From Ignavibacteria bacterium (GTDB lineage: Bacteria; Bacteroidota; Ignavibacteria; Ignavibacteriales; SURF-24), in NCBI GenBank assembly GCA_025612375.1, contig JAAXKN010000009.1:1-64000 (forward strand): 64,000 nucleotides of DNA, given 5' to 3'. Positions 17,156 through 25,697 of this stretch are shown here, one piece after another; the stretch's first letter is position 1, and every line of letters starts with the position of its first letter. The translations under genes were made by a program, and so were the position numbers. A model generated the notes under the pieces. That model was given only the letters and a program-made list of their open reading frames with translations, was not told where the DNA came from and searched no databases.

Positions 17156-19501
17156 ATGAGGCCAAAGGTTTTCAGATCCACAATAGTAATATTTCTCTTC
17201 TCAATAGCTTTCTGCTTTACAGGGGAACTGCAGGCACAGGGAATTAACCATACAGTTTCAGGTTTTATAAAAGACAGGACCACGGGTGAATTTCTTTCAG
17301 GTTCAAGCGTACTTATCTACCGTGACAGCCTGAGTTTTTCCAATCCCCCTTTAAGAGGCTCCACTTCAAACCAGTACGGTTACTTTGCCATTCCAAATGT
17401 CCAGTCCGGAAAATTTCTTTTAGTTGCCCGGCGCCTCGGATACAGGCCTTTGATAAAAGAGTTACCGGCAGGTGGCAAAGAGCCCGTAATCAGGATCGAT
17501 CTTGAGCTGGAGCCGCAGGATATAAGGCTTCAGGAGGTAGTGGTAAAAGGGAAAAAAAGCGAATCGGGTGAAGTCAGCTCCGTAGACGTCTCTCCCGGGC
17601 TTTTAAGCCAGCTTCCCTCTTTGAGCGGTGAAATTGACCTGTTCAGGAGCCTGCAGATGCTGCCGGGCCTGACGCAGAACAATGAGCTTTCTTCAGGGCT
17701 TTACGTAAGGGGCGGCAGCCCGGATGAGACCCTGACACTTCTTGACGGAGTAGTTGTTTACAACCCCTCGCATCTTGGGAATTTTGCAAGCACCTTTAAT
17801 TCTGATGCCCTGCAGAACGTAAGGCTTATAAAAGGGGCCTACCCGGCTGAATACGGGGGAAGGCTTTCGAGCGTTCTGGACATTAAGCTCAGAAGCGGCT
17901 CCAGGGATAAGCATAAAGGCATACTTGGCCTTGGCATTATAAATTCGCATCTGACGCTTGAAGGACCGATGGATGATAATTCCACGTACATTTTATCAGG
18001 CAGGAAAATGTATTATGATGCTTTTCAGAAGATGACAGATAAAAACGGCATGGCGCCTAGATACAATTTCTACGACATTAATTCAAAGTTTTCATTCAAT
18101 GCCTCGGGAAACGACATTGTTTCTTTGAGCGCACTTTTAAGCCGTGACCAGATTTACAGCTCCCCTTCCAACCAGGTGAACTATGATATACAGTGGCAGA
18201 ATGCAATTGTGAGTCTGAACTGGTCGCAGGTGCTTTCAAATTCCAGGTTTTCAAATACCTCTTTTAGCTACGTCAGCTACAATTTCAAATCTATTCTGGA
18301 CGACACTACGAGCAGGGTAACTACGTCTGACTATTATTCGTCGTCTGAACTACAGGACCTGGTATTTAAGAAGGATGTGGAATTTTATCTTTCTGAAAAC
18401 AACCTGGGGAAGCTGGGGCTGGATTTATCGCTGCACGATTATAAGCTGATTTACAGCGACGTCTACAGCGAGCTTATTGAAAGGAGCCTGGGAAATGAAA
18501 AGGAAATTATGAACTTTGAGGCTGCGGTTTACCTTCAGAGCGAGTGGCAGGTCAGCTCCCGCTTTAAGCTTAGTCCGGGCTTAAGGTTATACTATTTTAA
18601 CGACCAGAAGAAGCTTAAGTATGAGCCCAGGCTTTCCATGGCCTACAGCCTTACGGATGAGGCCACAATAAAAGGGGCATTTTCCGTTACGAACCAGTTC
18701 CTGCATATGATAGTAAGAAACGACATATCGCTTCCGACGGATCTCTGGTATCCATCGACCAACAGGGTTGAGCCATCAAGCTCAAGGCAGTATGTACTGG
18801 GGGTGGATTCATATTTCTGGCAGAAAGAGTATTTCTTCTCGGTTGAAGGATACTATAAGGATATGAAAAACCTGTATGAATTTAAGGACAACGCGCGTTA
18901 TAACCCGCAGAGCACGGTTGTGGACCTGTTTACAAAAGGAAACGGTGAGGCCTACGGGGTGGAGTTTTTCTTAAACAAGATCTCGGGAGATCTCTCGGGA
19001 TGGATCGGATACACTCTTTCATGGACGAGAAGAAAGTTTGACGAGCTTAATGCAGGACAGATATTTTATCCGAGGTACGACAGAAGGCACGACATATCTG
19101 TCCTTGCAGCCTATAAGATTTCCGAAAGCCTGACATTCAGCCTGACATGGACCTTTGCAACCGGGCAGGGCTACACGCTTCCGGTAAGTCAGTACCAGAT
19201 CGGGTCGATTGACCTGGACCCGAACAAAAGAGTGCAGTTTGATTATACTGCCAGGAACGCCTATAAGCTGCCGGACTACCACAAGCTGGACCTGAATGTA
19301 ACGTACAGGTTTTATTTGAGTGAGCTGCAGTTAGAGACGTACCTGAATATTTATAATGTATATGACAGGAAAAATCCATTTGCCTATTACGCCTCGGACG
19401 TTGAAAAGCCGACCCCGGAAGGAACAGTATCGCTTCCAAAATTCCATTCCATTACGCTGTTCCCTTTTCTGCCTACTGTGGGCGTAACATTAAAATTTTG
19501 A
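17156..19501 (+). CDS. TonB-dependent receptor with carboxypeptidase-regulatory domain (781 aa)
   Basis: Outer-membrane receptor: signal peptide (about 1-28, ending LQAQG), carboxypeptidase-regulatory-like domain (about 32-115, 'TVSGFIKDRTTGEFLSGS'), plug (about 125-230, with 'GLYVRGGSPDETLTLLDGV' and 'FNSDALQNVRLIKGAYPAEY') and barrel ending in 'GVTLKF', the aromatic C-terminus expected of outer-membrane barrels. It leads a three-gene unit with a DUF4249 lipoprotein and a tandem-rhodanese lipoprotein. TonB receptor plus DUF4249 is a recurrent pair in Bacteroidota whose substrate is not established. GGAAAG lies next to the ATG and AGGA slightly further upstream. Confidence 0.88.
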   Translation: MRPKVFRSTIVIFLFSIAFCFTGELQAQGINHTVSGFIKDRTTGEFLSGSSVLIYRDSLSFSNPPLRGSTSNQYGYFAIPNVQSGKFLLVARRLGYRPLIKELPAGGKEPVIRIDLELEPQDIRLQEVVVKGKKSESGEVSSVDVSPGLLSQLPSLSGEIDLFRSLQMLPGLTQNNELSSGLYVRGGSPDETLTLLDGVVVYNPSHLGNFASTFNSDALQNVRLIKGAYPAEYGGRLSSVLDIKLRSGSRDKHKGILGLGIINSHLTLEGPMDDNSTYILSGRKMYYDAFQKMTDKNGMAPRYNFYDINSKFSFNASGNDIVSLSALLSRDQIYSSPSNQVNYDIQWQNAIVSLNWSQVLSNSRFSNTSFSYVSYNFKSILDDTTSRVTTSDYYSSSELQDLVFKKDVEFYLSENNLGKLGLDLSLHDYKLIYSDVYSELIERSLGNEKEIMNFEAAVYLQSEWQVSSRFKLSPGLRLYYFNDQKKLKYEPRLSMAYSLTDEATIKGAFSVTNQFLHMIVRNDISLPTDLWYPSTNRVEPSSSRQYVLGVDSYFWQKEYFFSVEGYYKDMKNLYEFKDNARYNPQSTVVDLFTKGNGEAYGVEFFLNKISGDLSGWIGYTLSWTRRKFDELNAGQIFYPRYDRRHDISVLAAYKISESLTFSLTWTFATGQGYTLPVSQYQIGSIDLDPNKRVQFDYTARNAYKLPDYHKLDLNVTYRFYLSELQLETYLNIYNVYDRKNPFAYYASDVEKPTPEGTVSLPKFHSITLFPFLPTVGVTLKF

Positions 19502-19517
19502 GGTCGTGAAAATTAAC

Positions 19518-20330
19518 ATGAAAACAACTGGGATAATATCATTTTTAGCAATTGCTCTTCTTTCTTTTGCGGGCTGCGAGAAGACAGAGACACTGGAGCC
19601 GGACAGTATTTATAAGGAAAAGACGGTTGTATTTTCATCACTTAAGAGCGATTCCCTCTTCCAGGGGGTGACATTTACACGGACGCTTCCACTTAATACT
19701 GAATTTGATATTAAAAAAGCTGAGCTTAAGGATGTTACGGCATACCTGAAAATTAACGGGGTTAGTATCATTCCGATTATTTATACTGCAGACGGCATTT
19801 ATAAGCCCAGGGATCTGATGATGATCCATTCGGGAGATGTGTACGAACTATTTGCAAAATACGGCGAGAAAAGCATTTATGCACGCACCAGGATCCCTGT
19901 AAAACCTTCAGTTTTCAGTGCCACACTTGTCAACAGCAAGTATATTGAGGCCAGGATTGCCCCCAGGGAAAATGAGGCTTATGCCGCAGCCTGGTTCATA
20001 ACAGGCGCAAATCAGTATTCCTATTCAGGCCTGGCGACAGACTTTTTCGAGGTATATAAGACTCCTGAAAATCCGCCGGCAAGTGTATCAATAAGAACGA
20101 TGGACATTCCAGAGGATTACAGGACAGATAATCTGGCCGGCAAAACATACTTAAAGGTAATTTCCTTTGACAATGGGTTTTACGATTACTTCAGAACCAG
20201 GGGTAACAACCAGCAGGTCCATAACTCATTTACGCAGGGAGGAAGCCAGGTTATCTGGAATGTTTACGGCACAGATGTTATAGGAATGTTTATCGGAAGC
20301 GCCTCGGGGGAACTTGTTAAACCAAAATGA
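19518..20330 (+). CDS. DUF4249-family lipoprotein
   Basis: Predicted lipoprotein that partners the TonB receptor encoded just upstream. From ATG 19518 the N-terminus is a lipoprotein signal with lipid-attachment cysteine C20 ('LLSFAGCEK'). The frame can also start at GTG 19506, which has GAGG only 3 bases before it. The body (270 aa) shows the DUF4249 pattern: 'KTVVFSSLKSDSLFQGVTF', then 'GDVYELFAKYGEKSIYARTRIPVKP', a beta-rich protein. DUF4249 proteins are known almost only from Bacteroidota and relatives beside TonB receptors, so a surface-exposed binding role is likely but unproven. Confidence 0.75.
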   Translation: MKTTGIISFLAIALLSFAGCEKTETLEPDSIYKEKTVVFSSLKSDSLFQGVTFTRTLPLNTEFDIKKAELKDVTAYLKINGVSIIPIIYTADGIYKPRDLMMIHSGDVYELFAKYGEKSIYARTRIPVKPSVFSATLVNSKYIEARIAPRENEAYAAAWFITGANQYSYSGLATDFFEVYKTPENPPASVSIRTMDIPEDYRTDNLAGKTYLKVISFDNGFYDYFRTRGNNQQVHNSFTQGGSQVIWNVYGTDVIGMFIGSASGELVKPK

Positions 20331-20349
20331 TTTATTTCAGGCATAAATA

Positions 20350-21426
20350 ATGAAATATAAGGTATTTATATATTTTTATCTCGTACCCCTTTTATTATCT
20401 TTTGAAGGGTGCATGGAAAACAATCTTATTCCTGAAAACCACACTTCGATGGATAATGCAGCAGAAATGCTGGTTTATTTTGAATCGGAAGGGGACTTCA
20501 TAAATTCATTGGATGCGCCTCCTGTAGTCAGCGCCAGTGAAGTAAACAGCAGTCCTGAGAGTTACCTCATTATAGACACAAGAAGCCAGGACCTTTTCAG
20601 GGCAGGCCACATAAAAGGAGCCGTTAACGTTTTGGCGAAGGACCTGCTTAGCTATTTTAAGCAGAATAATACGGGAAAATATGTTAAAGCAGTGCTTGTA
20701 AGCAAAGCCGGGCAGGCATCATCATACTATGCAACGCTTTTAAGACTTTTGGGCTATAATAACGTTTATTCTCTTAATTTCGGCATGGCTTCATGGAATA
20801 CAGCATTTTCGGCCATCATGAATGCGAATACAAAAAACTCTCCCAACATGCAGAAATATACAAATGCTGATGCAGGGATGAATCCCAAGACCGCACTTCC
20901 CCGCCTTGAATTCAGGACAAAGTCTCAGAACATAAAAGACAAGGTTGAAGAAAGGGTCTCTGATATGCTTTTAGAGGGTTTTAATGAGGATCTGATCTTT
21001 GAGGGCGCTCAAGTTTCGGGCCCCGCCATAACGGCCGGGCACCTCTTCCCAGAGGAAAAAGTAAGTGACTACTACACTATCTGTTACGGCTCTGAAGTGC
21101 TTTACGCGGCTGTTGGAAAGTCAAATCCTTACAGCGGCTTAGGGCATCCCGAGGGGGCCATTTCCTATGCCCCATATTCCTCGCTTAAAAGCAGCAATTA
21201 CCTTCAGACTCTGCCCACGGACAGGAAGATAGGCATTTATTGTTACAACGGTCAGTTCAGCGCTTCTGCTGCGGCATATCTGAGGCTTTTAGGTTATGAC
21301 GCGAGGTCGATGCTTTTCGGGGCGCACGTGCTTTTCTACAGCCGCATGCTTTATGAGCCGAGGCTTCAGAAGTATGCGTTCCAGAAATATGCGGCAATTG
21401 AGTACCCGTTTGTCACGGGAGACTGA
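20350..21426 (+). CDS. Tandem rhodanese-domain lipoprotein
   Basis: 358 aa. Lipoprotein-like signal (C21 in 'LLLSFEGCMEN'), so exported and membrane-anchored. Rhodanese domain 1 spans about residues 65-155 ('YLIIDTRSQDLFRAGHIKGAVNV') but its active-site loop reads SKAGQAS, with serine where the persulfide-forming cysteine should be. Domain 2 spans about 215-345 ('GHPEGAISYAPYSSL') and its loop is CYNGQFS, with the cysteine kept. Both loops are followed by a similar 'YLRLLGY' helix. This is the classic layout of two-domain rhodaneses with an inactive first domain. It lies 19 bases after the DUF4249 gene. A sulfur-transfer role outside the cytoplasm is inferred. Confidence 0.82.
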   Translation: MKYKVFIYFYLVPLLLSFEGCMENNLIPENHTSMDNAAEMLVYFESEGDFINSLDAPPVVSASEVNSSPESYLIIDTRSQDLFRAGHIKGAVNVLAKDLLSYFKQNNTGKYVKAVLVSKAGQASSYYATLLRLLGYNNVYSLNFGMASWNTAFSAIMNANTKNSPNMQKYTNADAGMNPKTALPRLEFRTKSQNIKDKVEERVSDMLLEGFNEDLIFEGAQVSGPAITAGHLFPEEKVSDYYTICYGSEVLYAAVGKSNPYSGLGHPEGAISYAPYSSLKSSNYLQTLPTDRKIGIYCYNGQFSASAAAYLRLLGYDARSMLFGAHVLFYSRMLYEPRLQKYAFQKYAAIEYPFVTGD

Positions 21427-21446
21427 TATGTTTTTTTACAAAGTAG

Positions 21447-22355
21447 CTAGTGAAGCTGTGCCCTTTTCTTAAAATAGCTGAACAGGGCCTTATCGAATGG
21501 AACTGATGTATCAAGCAGATTATACTCGATTCCGGAGTTCAGGCATTCTTCCTTAATTCTTTCTATATATTCGCTCATCGCCTTCTGATATGCCTTTTGA
21601 ATCTGGAAAGGCTGGGTTACCATTTCCTCGCGGGTTTCCATATCCTTAAAGACGGCGTCACGCCCGAAGGCAAAGCTAATTTCCATCGGGTCGAGGACCT
21701 GGAAGACCACGACCTCATTTTTCTTGTACCTGAAGTGCTTCAAGGCGGTAAGGACGGAATTAACGTCGTCAAAAAAGTCGGATATAATAATAACGAGTCC
21801 CCGTCTTTTTACTTTTTCAGCCACGTAATTTAAGCAGTTTGCAGTTTTGGTCTGGCTGGAGGGTTTAGCAGAAGCCAGAGCCTTAAGGAGTTCCGTGAGG
21901 TAAATTCTGCTGGATTTAGGGGCCATAAAGGTTTCGATCTTATCGGAATAAAGAGCCAGGCCTGCGGCATCCTGCTGGTGCGTCATTAGGTACATGAGGC
22001 TTGCGGCAAGAATGGAAGCGTATTCAAGTTTCTTTATGTTACTTCCGTATGCAAAATCCATTGAGCGGCTGACGTCCAGTATGACGTGGCTTACCAGGTT
22101 CGTTTCCTCTTCAAACTGTTTGATATAGTATTTTTCAGTTTTGCCGTATGCCTTCCAGTCGACGCTCTTCAGGCTGTCGCCCTGCATATAAGGCCTGTGC
22201 TCGCTGAATTCAACGCTAAAGCCGTGGTAAGGGCTTCTGTGAAGCCCTACCATAAAGCCCTCAACAACAAGCCGGGCCTTAAGTTCCAGTGAATTCAGCT
22301 TGGATACAACAGACGGGTTCAGGAATTTTCTATAATCCTGGTTAGTTTCAGCCAC
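21447..22355 (-). CDS. DUF58 domain protein (VWA-like)
   Basis: 302 aa, no signal peptide. It carries the DUF58 core 'SVDWKAYGKTEKYYIKQFEEE', followed by a von Willebrand A-like start 'VILDVSRSMDFAYGS' with the MIDAS DxSxS residues, and 'LVIIISDFFDD' later. DUF58 proteins usually travel with MoxR ATPases and BatA/BatD proteins; none is in this window. Its start codon overlaps the stop of the TPR lipoprotein gene (TAATG), so they are translated together. Convergent with the rhodanese gene, 20 bases apart. Exact role unknown. Confidence 0.85.
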   Translation of the reverse strand: MAETNQDYRKFLNPSVVSKLNSLELKARLVVEGFMVGLHRSPYHGFSVEFSEHRPYMQGDSLKSVDWKAYGKTEKYYIKQFEEETNLVSHVILDVSRSMDFAYGSNIKKLEYASILAASLMYLMTHQQDAAGLALYSDKIETFMAPKSSRIYLTELLKALASAKPSSQTKTANCLNYVAEKVKRRGLVIIISDFFDDVNSVLTALKHFRYKKNEVVVFQVLDPMEISFAFGRDAVFKDMETREEMVTQPFQIQKAYQKAMSEYIERIKEECLNSGIEYNLLDTSVPFDKALFSYFKKRAQLH

Positions 22356-22870
22356 TATTTTTTTGCCTCAAGTTTCTTTTTTAAGATTTCATCGGGAGAA
22401 AGCCCCATATTGTCCAGCTCCGCCTGTGCTGAAGGCGACATTTCATGGTTAGGATAGCTTGACAAAAACTGCTTAAAAGACGCAGTTGCAGCGTTAAAGT
22501 CCTTCAGGTAATTTGCCTGGATGAAGCCAGCCATAAAAAGGGCGGTTGAAGCTTCGGCACTCTTAGGGTATTCTTTGAATATCCTGCTATAGTATTCAAC
22601 GGCTTTTTTCAGGGACTCCGTCTCCGGTACATTTTTAACAGTTTTACCCTCATAAAGTTTCCCGATTTCGAATAAAACTTTTGGTGCCCTGGGGCTCTGG
22701 GGGTAGTCTTTGACCAGGGTTTCATAGGCATCTACGGCCTCTGTGTACTTCCCTTCCTGTACGTCTTTCTGTCCGGCGTTATATAGTTCCTGTTCACTTT
22801 TCTTAGAACATCCGGTTAACAATATAGCTGTAATAAAAACTGAGCATAGCAACACGAAGTATCGATTCAT
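22355..22870 (-). CDS. TPR-repeat lipoprotein
   Basis: 171 aa. Lipoprotein signal with C21 in 'ILLTGCSKK'. It is followed by tetratricopeptide-like units ('LYNAGQKDVQEGKYTEAVDAY', 'AVEYYSRIFKEYPKSAEAST') of the BamD/YbgF type, with the 'YP.SP.AP' spacing that marks outer-membrane assembly TPR proteins. It is shorter than BamD (usually about 240 aa). It is coupled to the DUF58 gene. A periplasmic scaffold role is likely; the partner is unknown. Confidence 0.75.
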   Translation of the reverse strand: MNRYFVLLCSVFITAILLTGCSKKSEQELYNAGQKDVQEGKYTEAVDAYETLVKDYPQSPRAPKVLFEIGKLYEGKTVKNVPETESLKKAVEYYSRIFKEYPKSAEASTALFMAGFIQANYLKDFNAATASFKQFLSSYPNHEMSPSAQAELDNMGLSPDEILKKKLEAKK

Positions 22871-22930
22871 TTCTTTTCCAATTAGTTGTGATTAAATGTA
22901 AAAAAGACCGGATATTAATATAATAATAAA

Positions 22931-23983
22931 TCAAATGAATTGAGACAAGTTTGCGGCGTGTTTCATGGAATCGCCGCGTGAGGTTGAGACCTTTCTTCCC
23001 ATGGAGCTGATAATATGCTGAATTGAAGAGGCGCTGTTAAGCGGGTCGTCGACAATATATTTTTTATTGGGGTAAATGCAGTATTTATCCCTGTAAGGTT
23101 TTGGCGTAAAGTTAGGCATAATCACGTTTGCGCCTACTCTTAAGGCCTTTTCCCTGCCGAGCGAGTCGATAGTTGCGATAGCCGTTGTTGCCGGAATGTG
23201 TGTGTCTTTCATGAGTATGCGGCTGACGGCAATGGTCTTAAGCGTCAGTTCCACGCTTCCGACGGCCTTATTCCTGTATGGGGTGTTAGGAGACGGGATA
23301 AAAGGGCTGAAGGAAGCCATATCGACGTCCAGTTCCCTGCAGAGCAGGAGGTCTTCTGCGATATCTTCAACCGACTGACCGGGAAGCCCAATAATGTTGC
23401 CGCTTCCGATCTGGTAGCCGATAGATTTCAGGAACTGCAGCTGTTCAAGGCGTTCCTGAACTTTCTGCCTCTGGTGGTAGACGGAGTAAAGCCTGGGGTT
23501 TGCAGTTTCATGCTTAAGGAGATAGCGGTCTGCCCCGGCATAGCGCCAGGTTTTGTATTCCTCGAAGTCCCTTTGGCCGAGGCTAAGAGTAATAGCGACG
23601 TCGCAGTTCTGTTTTATGAAATAGATTATGTAAGCTATTTTATCTACGTCGAAGGCCTGGTCCTCGCCTGACTGCAGAACGATAGTACGGATGCCGAGGT
23701 TAGATATGAGTTTAGCCGTATCGATTATCTCGTCGGCATTCATCCTGTAGCGTTCTATTGTATCATTGCTTTTCCTGAGGCCGCAGTACAGGCAGTCCTG
23801 TTCGCAGTAGTTTGAAAATTCAATAATTCCCCTCAGGTGGACCTCGTCGCCGCAGTAGGCTTTTCTGACCTCATCGGCCTTATCGAAAAGCCTGCGCGTA
23901 TTTCTGAAGTCAGAAAGCTCCAGGAGGTAAATTATCTCCTCTTTTGATAAATCCTTTTTATTTAAAATATGGTCGAGTTTCAT
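22931..23983 (-). CDS. hydE: [FeFe]-hydrogenase maturase HydE (radical SAM)
   Basis: 350 aa radical-SAM protein with the cluster motif C60-x3-C64-x2-C67 ('CEQDCLYCGLR') and 'GSGNIIGLPGQSVEDIAEDLL', typical of HydE. HydE acts with HydG and HydF to build the dithiolate-bridged two-iron subcluster of [FeFe] hydrogenases. The gene starts 8 bases after hydG, with AAGG upstream. BioB or PylB are the nearest relatives; adjacency to hydG settles the call. HydF and the hydrogenase are not in this window. Confidence 0.88.
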   Translation of the reverse strand: MKLDHILNKKDLSKEEIIYLLELSDFRNTRRLFDKADEVRKAYCGDEVHLRGIIEFSNYCEQDCLYCGLRKSNDTIERYRMNADEIIDTAKLISNLGIRTIVLQSGEDQAFDVDKIAYIIYFIKQNCDVAITLSLGQRDFEEYKTWRYAGADRYLLKHETANPRLYSVYHQRQKVQERLEQLQFLKSIGYQIGSGNIIGLPGQSVEDIAEDLLLCRELDVDMASFSPFIPSPNTPYRNKAVGSVELTLKTIAVSRILMKDTHIPATTAIATIDSLGREKALRVGANVIMPNFTPKPYRDKYCIYPNKKYIVDDPLNSASSIQHIISSMGRKVSTSRGDSMKHAANLSQFI

Positions 23984-23991
23984 TTCATGCC

Positions 23992-25377
23992 TTAGAGGTA
24001 GACGTCCCTTTCGCCACCAGTTACTCTTTCGAGCATTGAAGTTACAACATTTTGAGCTGTCCCGTTTTCCTGAGGGATACGGGTTTTGAGGAATTCTTCA
24101 CCCAGGAGCCTGGTTTCCTCAGAAGCAAAATCCGTCAGGTATTCCCTGAAAGTAGAAAGTGCATTTTGAGTACAGAGCACTTCAACGCCTCCTGATTTAG
24201 CGAGTTCCATAAAGCGGCCGCCGGTTCTTTCAGAGCGGTAGCAAGCGGTGCAGAAGCTGGGAAGGTATCCCAGTCGGCAGCAGGCTTTTACCACGTCATC
24301 AAGGTTTCTGTGGTCACCCAGTTGGAACTGCTGCATGGTTTCATTTTCAGCTGAGACCTCGCTGTATGCTCCGGGTGAAGTACGGCTGCCGGCGCTCAGC
24401 TGTGAGACTCCTGCTGAGAGGAGTTCACGCCTGAATTCTGCTTTTTCCCTGGTAGAAAGGATAATGCCCGTATAAGGCACAGCAAGGCGCAAAACTGCAA
24501 TAATTTTCTTAAAGTCTTCGTCGCTTACGGCGTGAGGGGGATTTTCGGCAGCAGGAGCGTTTAATGCAGGTTCAAGCCTTGGGACAGAAATTGTATGAGG
24601 GCCGATACCATATCTTACGTCGAGGTTAAAAGCGTGGCTTAAGAGCGCCAGAGTTTCGAACCTGTAGTCTGAAAGTCCAAAAAGTGAACCGATGCCGACG
24701 TCTTCAATACCGGCCTGCAGTGCCCGGTCCATTGCATAAAGCCTCCAGGCGTAGTCGCTCTTAGGGCCGTCGGGGTGCATAGTTTTATATGTATCGTAGT
24801 TATAGGTTTCCTGGAAGCACTGGTAAGTGCCAATTCCGAAACCTTTCAGCGTCTTAAAATCGTCAACAGACATTGGGGCGGAATTTACGTTTACCCTTCT
24901 TATGCTGCCGTTATTAATTTTTACAGAATAAATTTTTTCAACCGCACGGCCAATAAAGTCGAGTGCAGCTTTTTTAGGATGTTCGCCTGCAACTAAAAGC
25001 AGTCTTTTGTGCCCCTGTTCAACGAGGATTCCGGTTTCCCTTTCAATTTCCTCCAGTGAAAGGCTCTTTCTTTGAAGGTCCTTATTATCGCGTCTGAAAG
25101 CGCAGTAGAGGCAGTTATTGACGCAGGTATTTGTGATATAAAGGGGAGCAAAAAGTACGAGTCTGTTTCCGTAGATCTTTTCCTTTACTTCCCTGGCAGC
25201 ATCGAACAGCTCTTCAAGGGTATCCCGGGAGGTAATATTTAATAATGCGGCGCTTTCCTTAAGAGAAAGCCCTCTAGCCTCTTTTGCCTTCCGTATAACC
25301 TCGAGCTGAAAAGAGCCATCCTTCAAGGAGCTGTCGCCCATTAAAGAACAGATATAAGCTTCATTAATAAATTCCAC
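23992..25377 (-). CDS. hydG: [FeFe]-hydrogenase maturase HydG (radical-SAM tyrosine lyase)
   Basis: 461 aa. It splits tyrosine to supply CO and cyanide ligands for the H-cluster. The radical-SAM motif is C85-x3-C89-x2-C92 ('CVNNCLYCAFRRDNK'). Near the C-terminus the accessory-cluster motif CX2CX22C is intact ('CTAC' followed 22 residues later by C in 'VEVLCTQNA'), which separates HydG from ThiH. The GTG start (25377) has GAGG 6-7 bases upstream. Co-transcribed with hydE. Confidence 0.9.
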   Translation of the reverse strand: MEFINEAYICSLMGDSSLKDGSFQLEVIRKAKEARGLSLKESAALLNITSRDTLEELFDAAREVKEKIYGNRLVLFAPLYITNTCVNNCLYCAFRRDNKDLQRKSLSLEEIERETGILVEQGHKRLLLVAGEHPKKAALDFIGRAVEKIYSVKINNGSIRRVNVNSAPMSVDDFKTLKGFGIGTYQCFQETYNYDTYKTMHPDGPKSDYAWRLYAMDRALQAGIEDVGIGSLFGLSDYRFETLALLSHAFNLDVRYGIGPHTISVPRLEPALNAPAAENPPHAVSDEDFKKIIAVLRLAVPYTGIILSTREKAEFRRELLSAGVSQLSAGSRTSPGAYSEVSAENETMQQFQLGDHRNLDDVVKACCRLGYLPSFCTACYRSERTGGRFMELAKSGGVEVLCTQNALSTFREYLTDFASEETRLLGEEFLKTRIPQENGTAQNVVTSMLERVTGGERDVYL

Positions 25378-25697
25378 TAATTACCTCAAATTTTAACTAT
25401 TAATGAATAATATAACAATTAACATACCACAGCTGTATTTTCTGCAATACGGTGTAAAAAGGAAAGGTTGGCGGATTTTATTCTTAAAAAAGAGAAATAA
25501 ATTCCTTTTTTTTCATTAATTGCCGTTTTGAGGGGGTTAAGGGCGTAGTTTTGGTAAGTTTTTGTATTAACAGGGGTTATGCGGAAAAAGAGCCCTGAAG
25601 CTTTTGATGGGAAAAAATTGAGGAGTATTCCGGGGCTAAAACAAAAAAGCCCTGCTGAAAAATTCAACAGGGCTTTATAGAAACTAACCTGGAAATC
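25378..25697. other. 320-bp AT-rich intergenic region
   Basis: Lies upstream of hydG and downstream of the T9SS-protein gene. Apart from the terminator at 25646-25676 I see nothing definable; small frames here lack ribosome sites and family resemblance. Confidence 0.6.
25646..25676 (-). terminator. Terminator after T9SS-secreted protein gene
   Basis: The 9-bp stem AAAGCCCTG/CAGGGCTTT has a 13-base loop; on the minus strand it runs into TTTTTTG and TTTT. It lies 22 bases past the stop. Confidence 0.85.
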
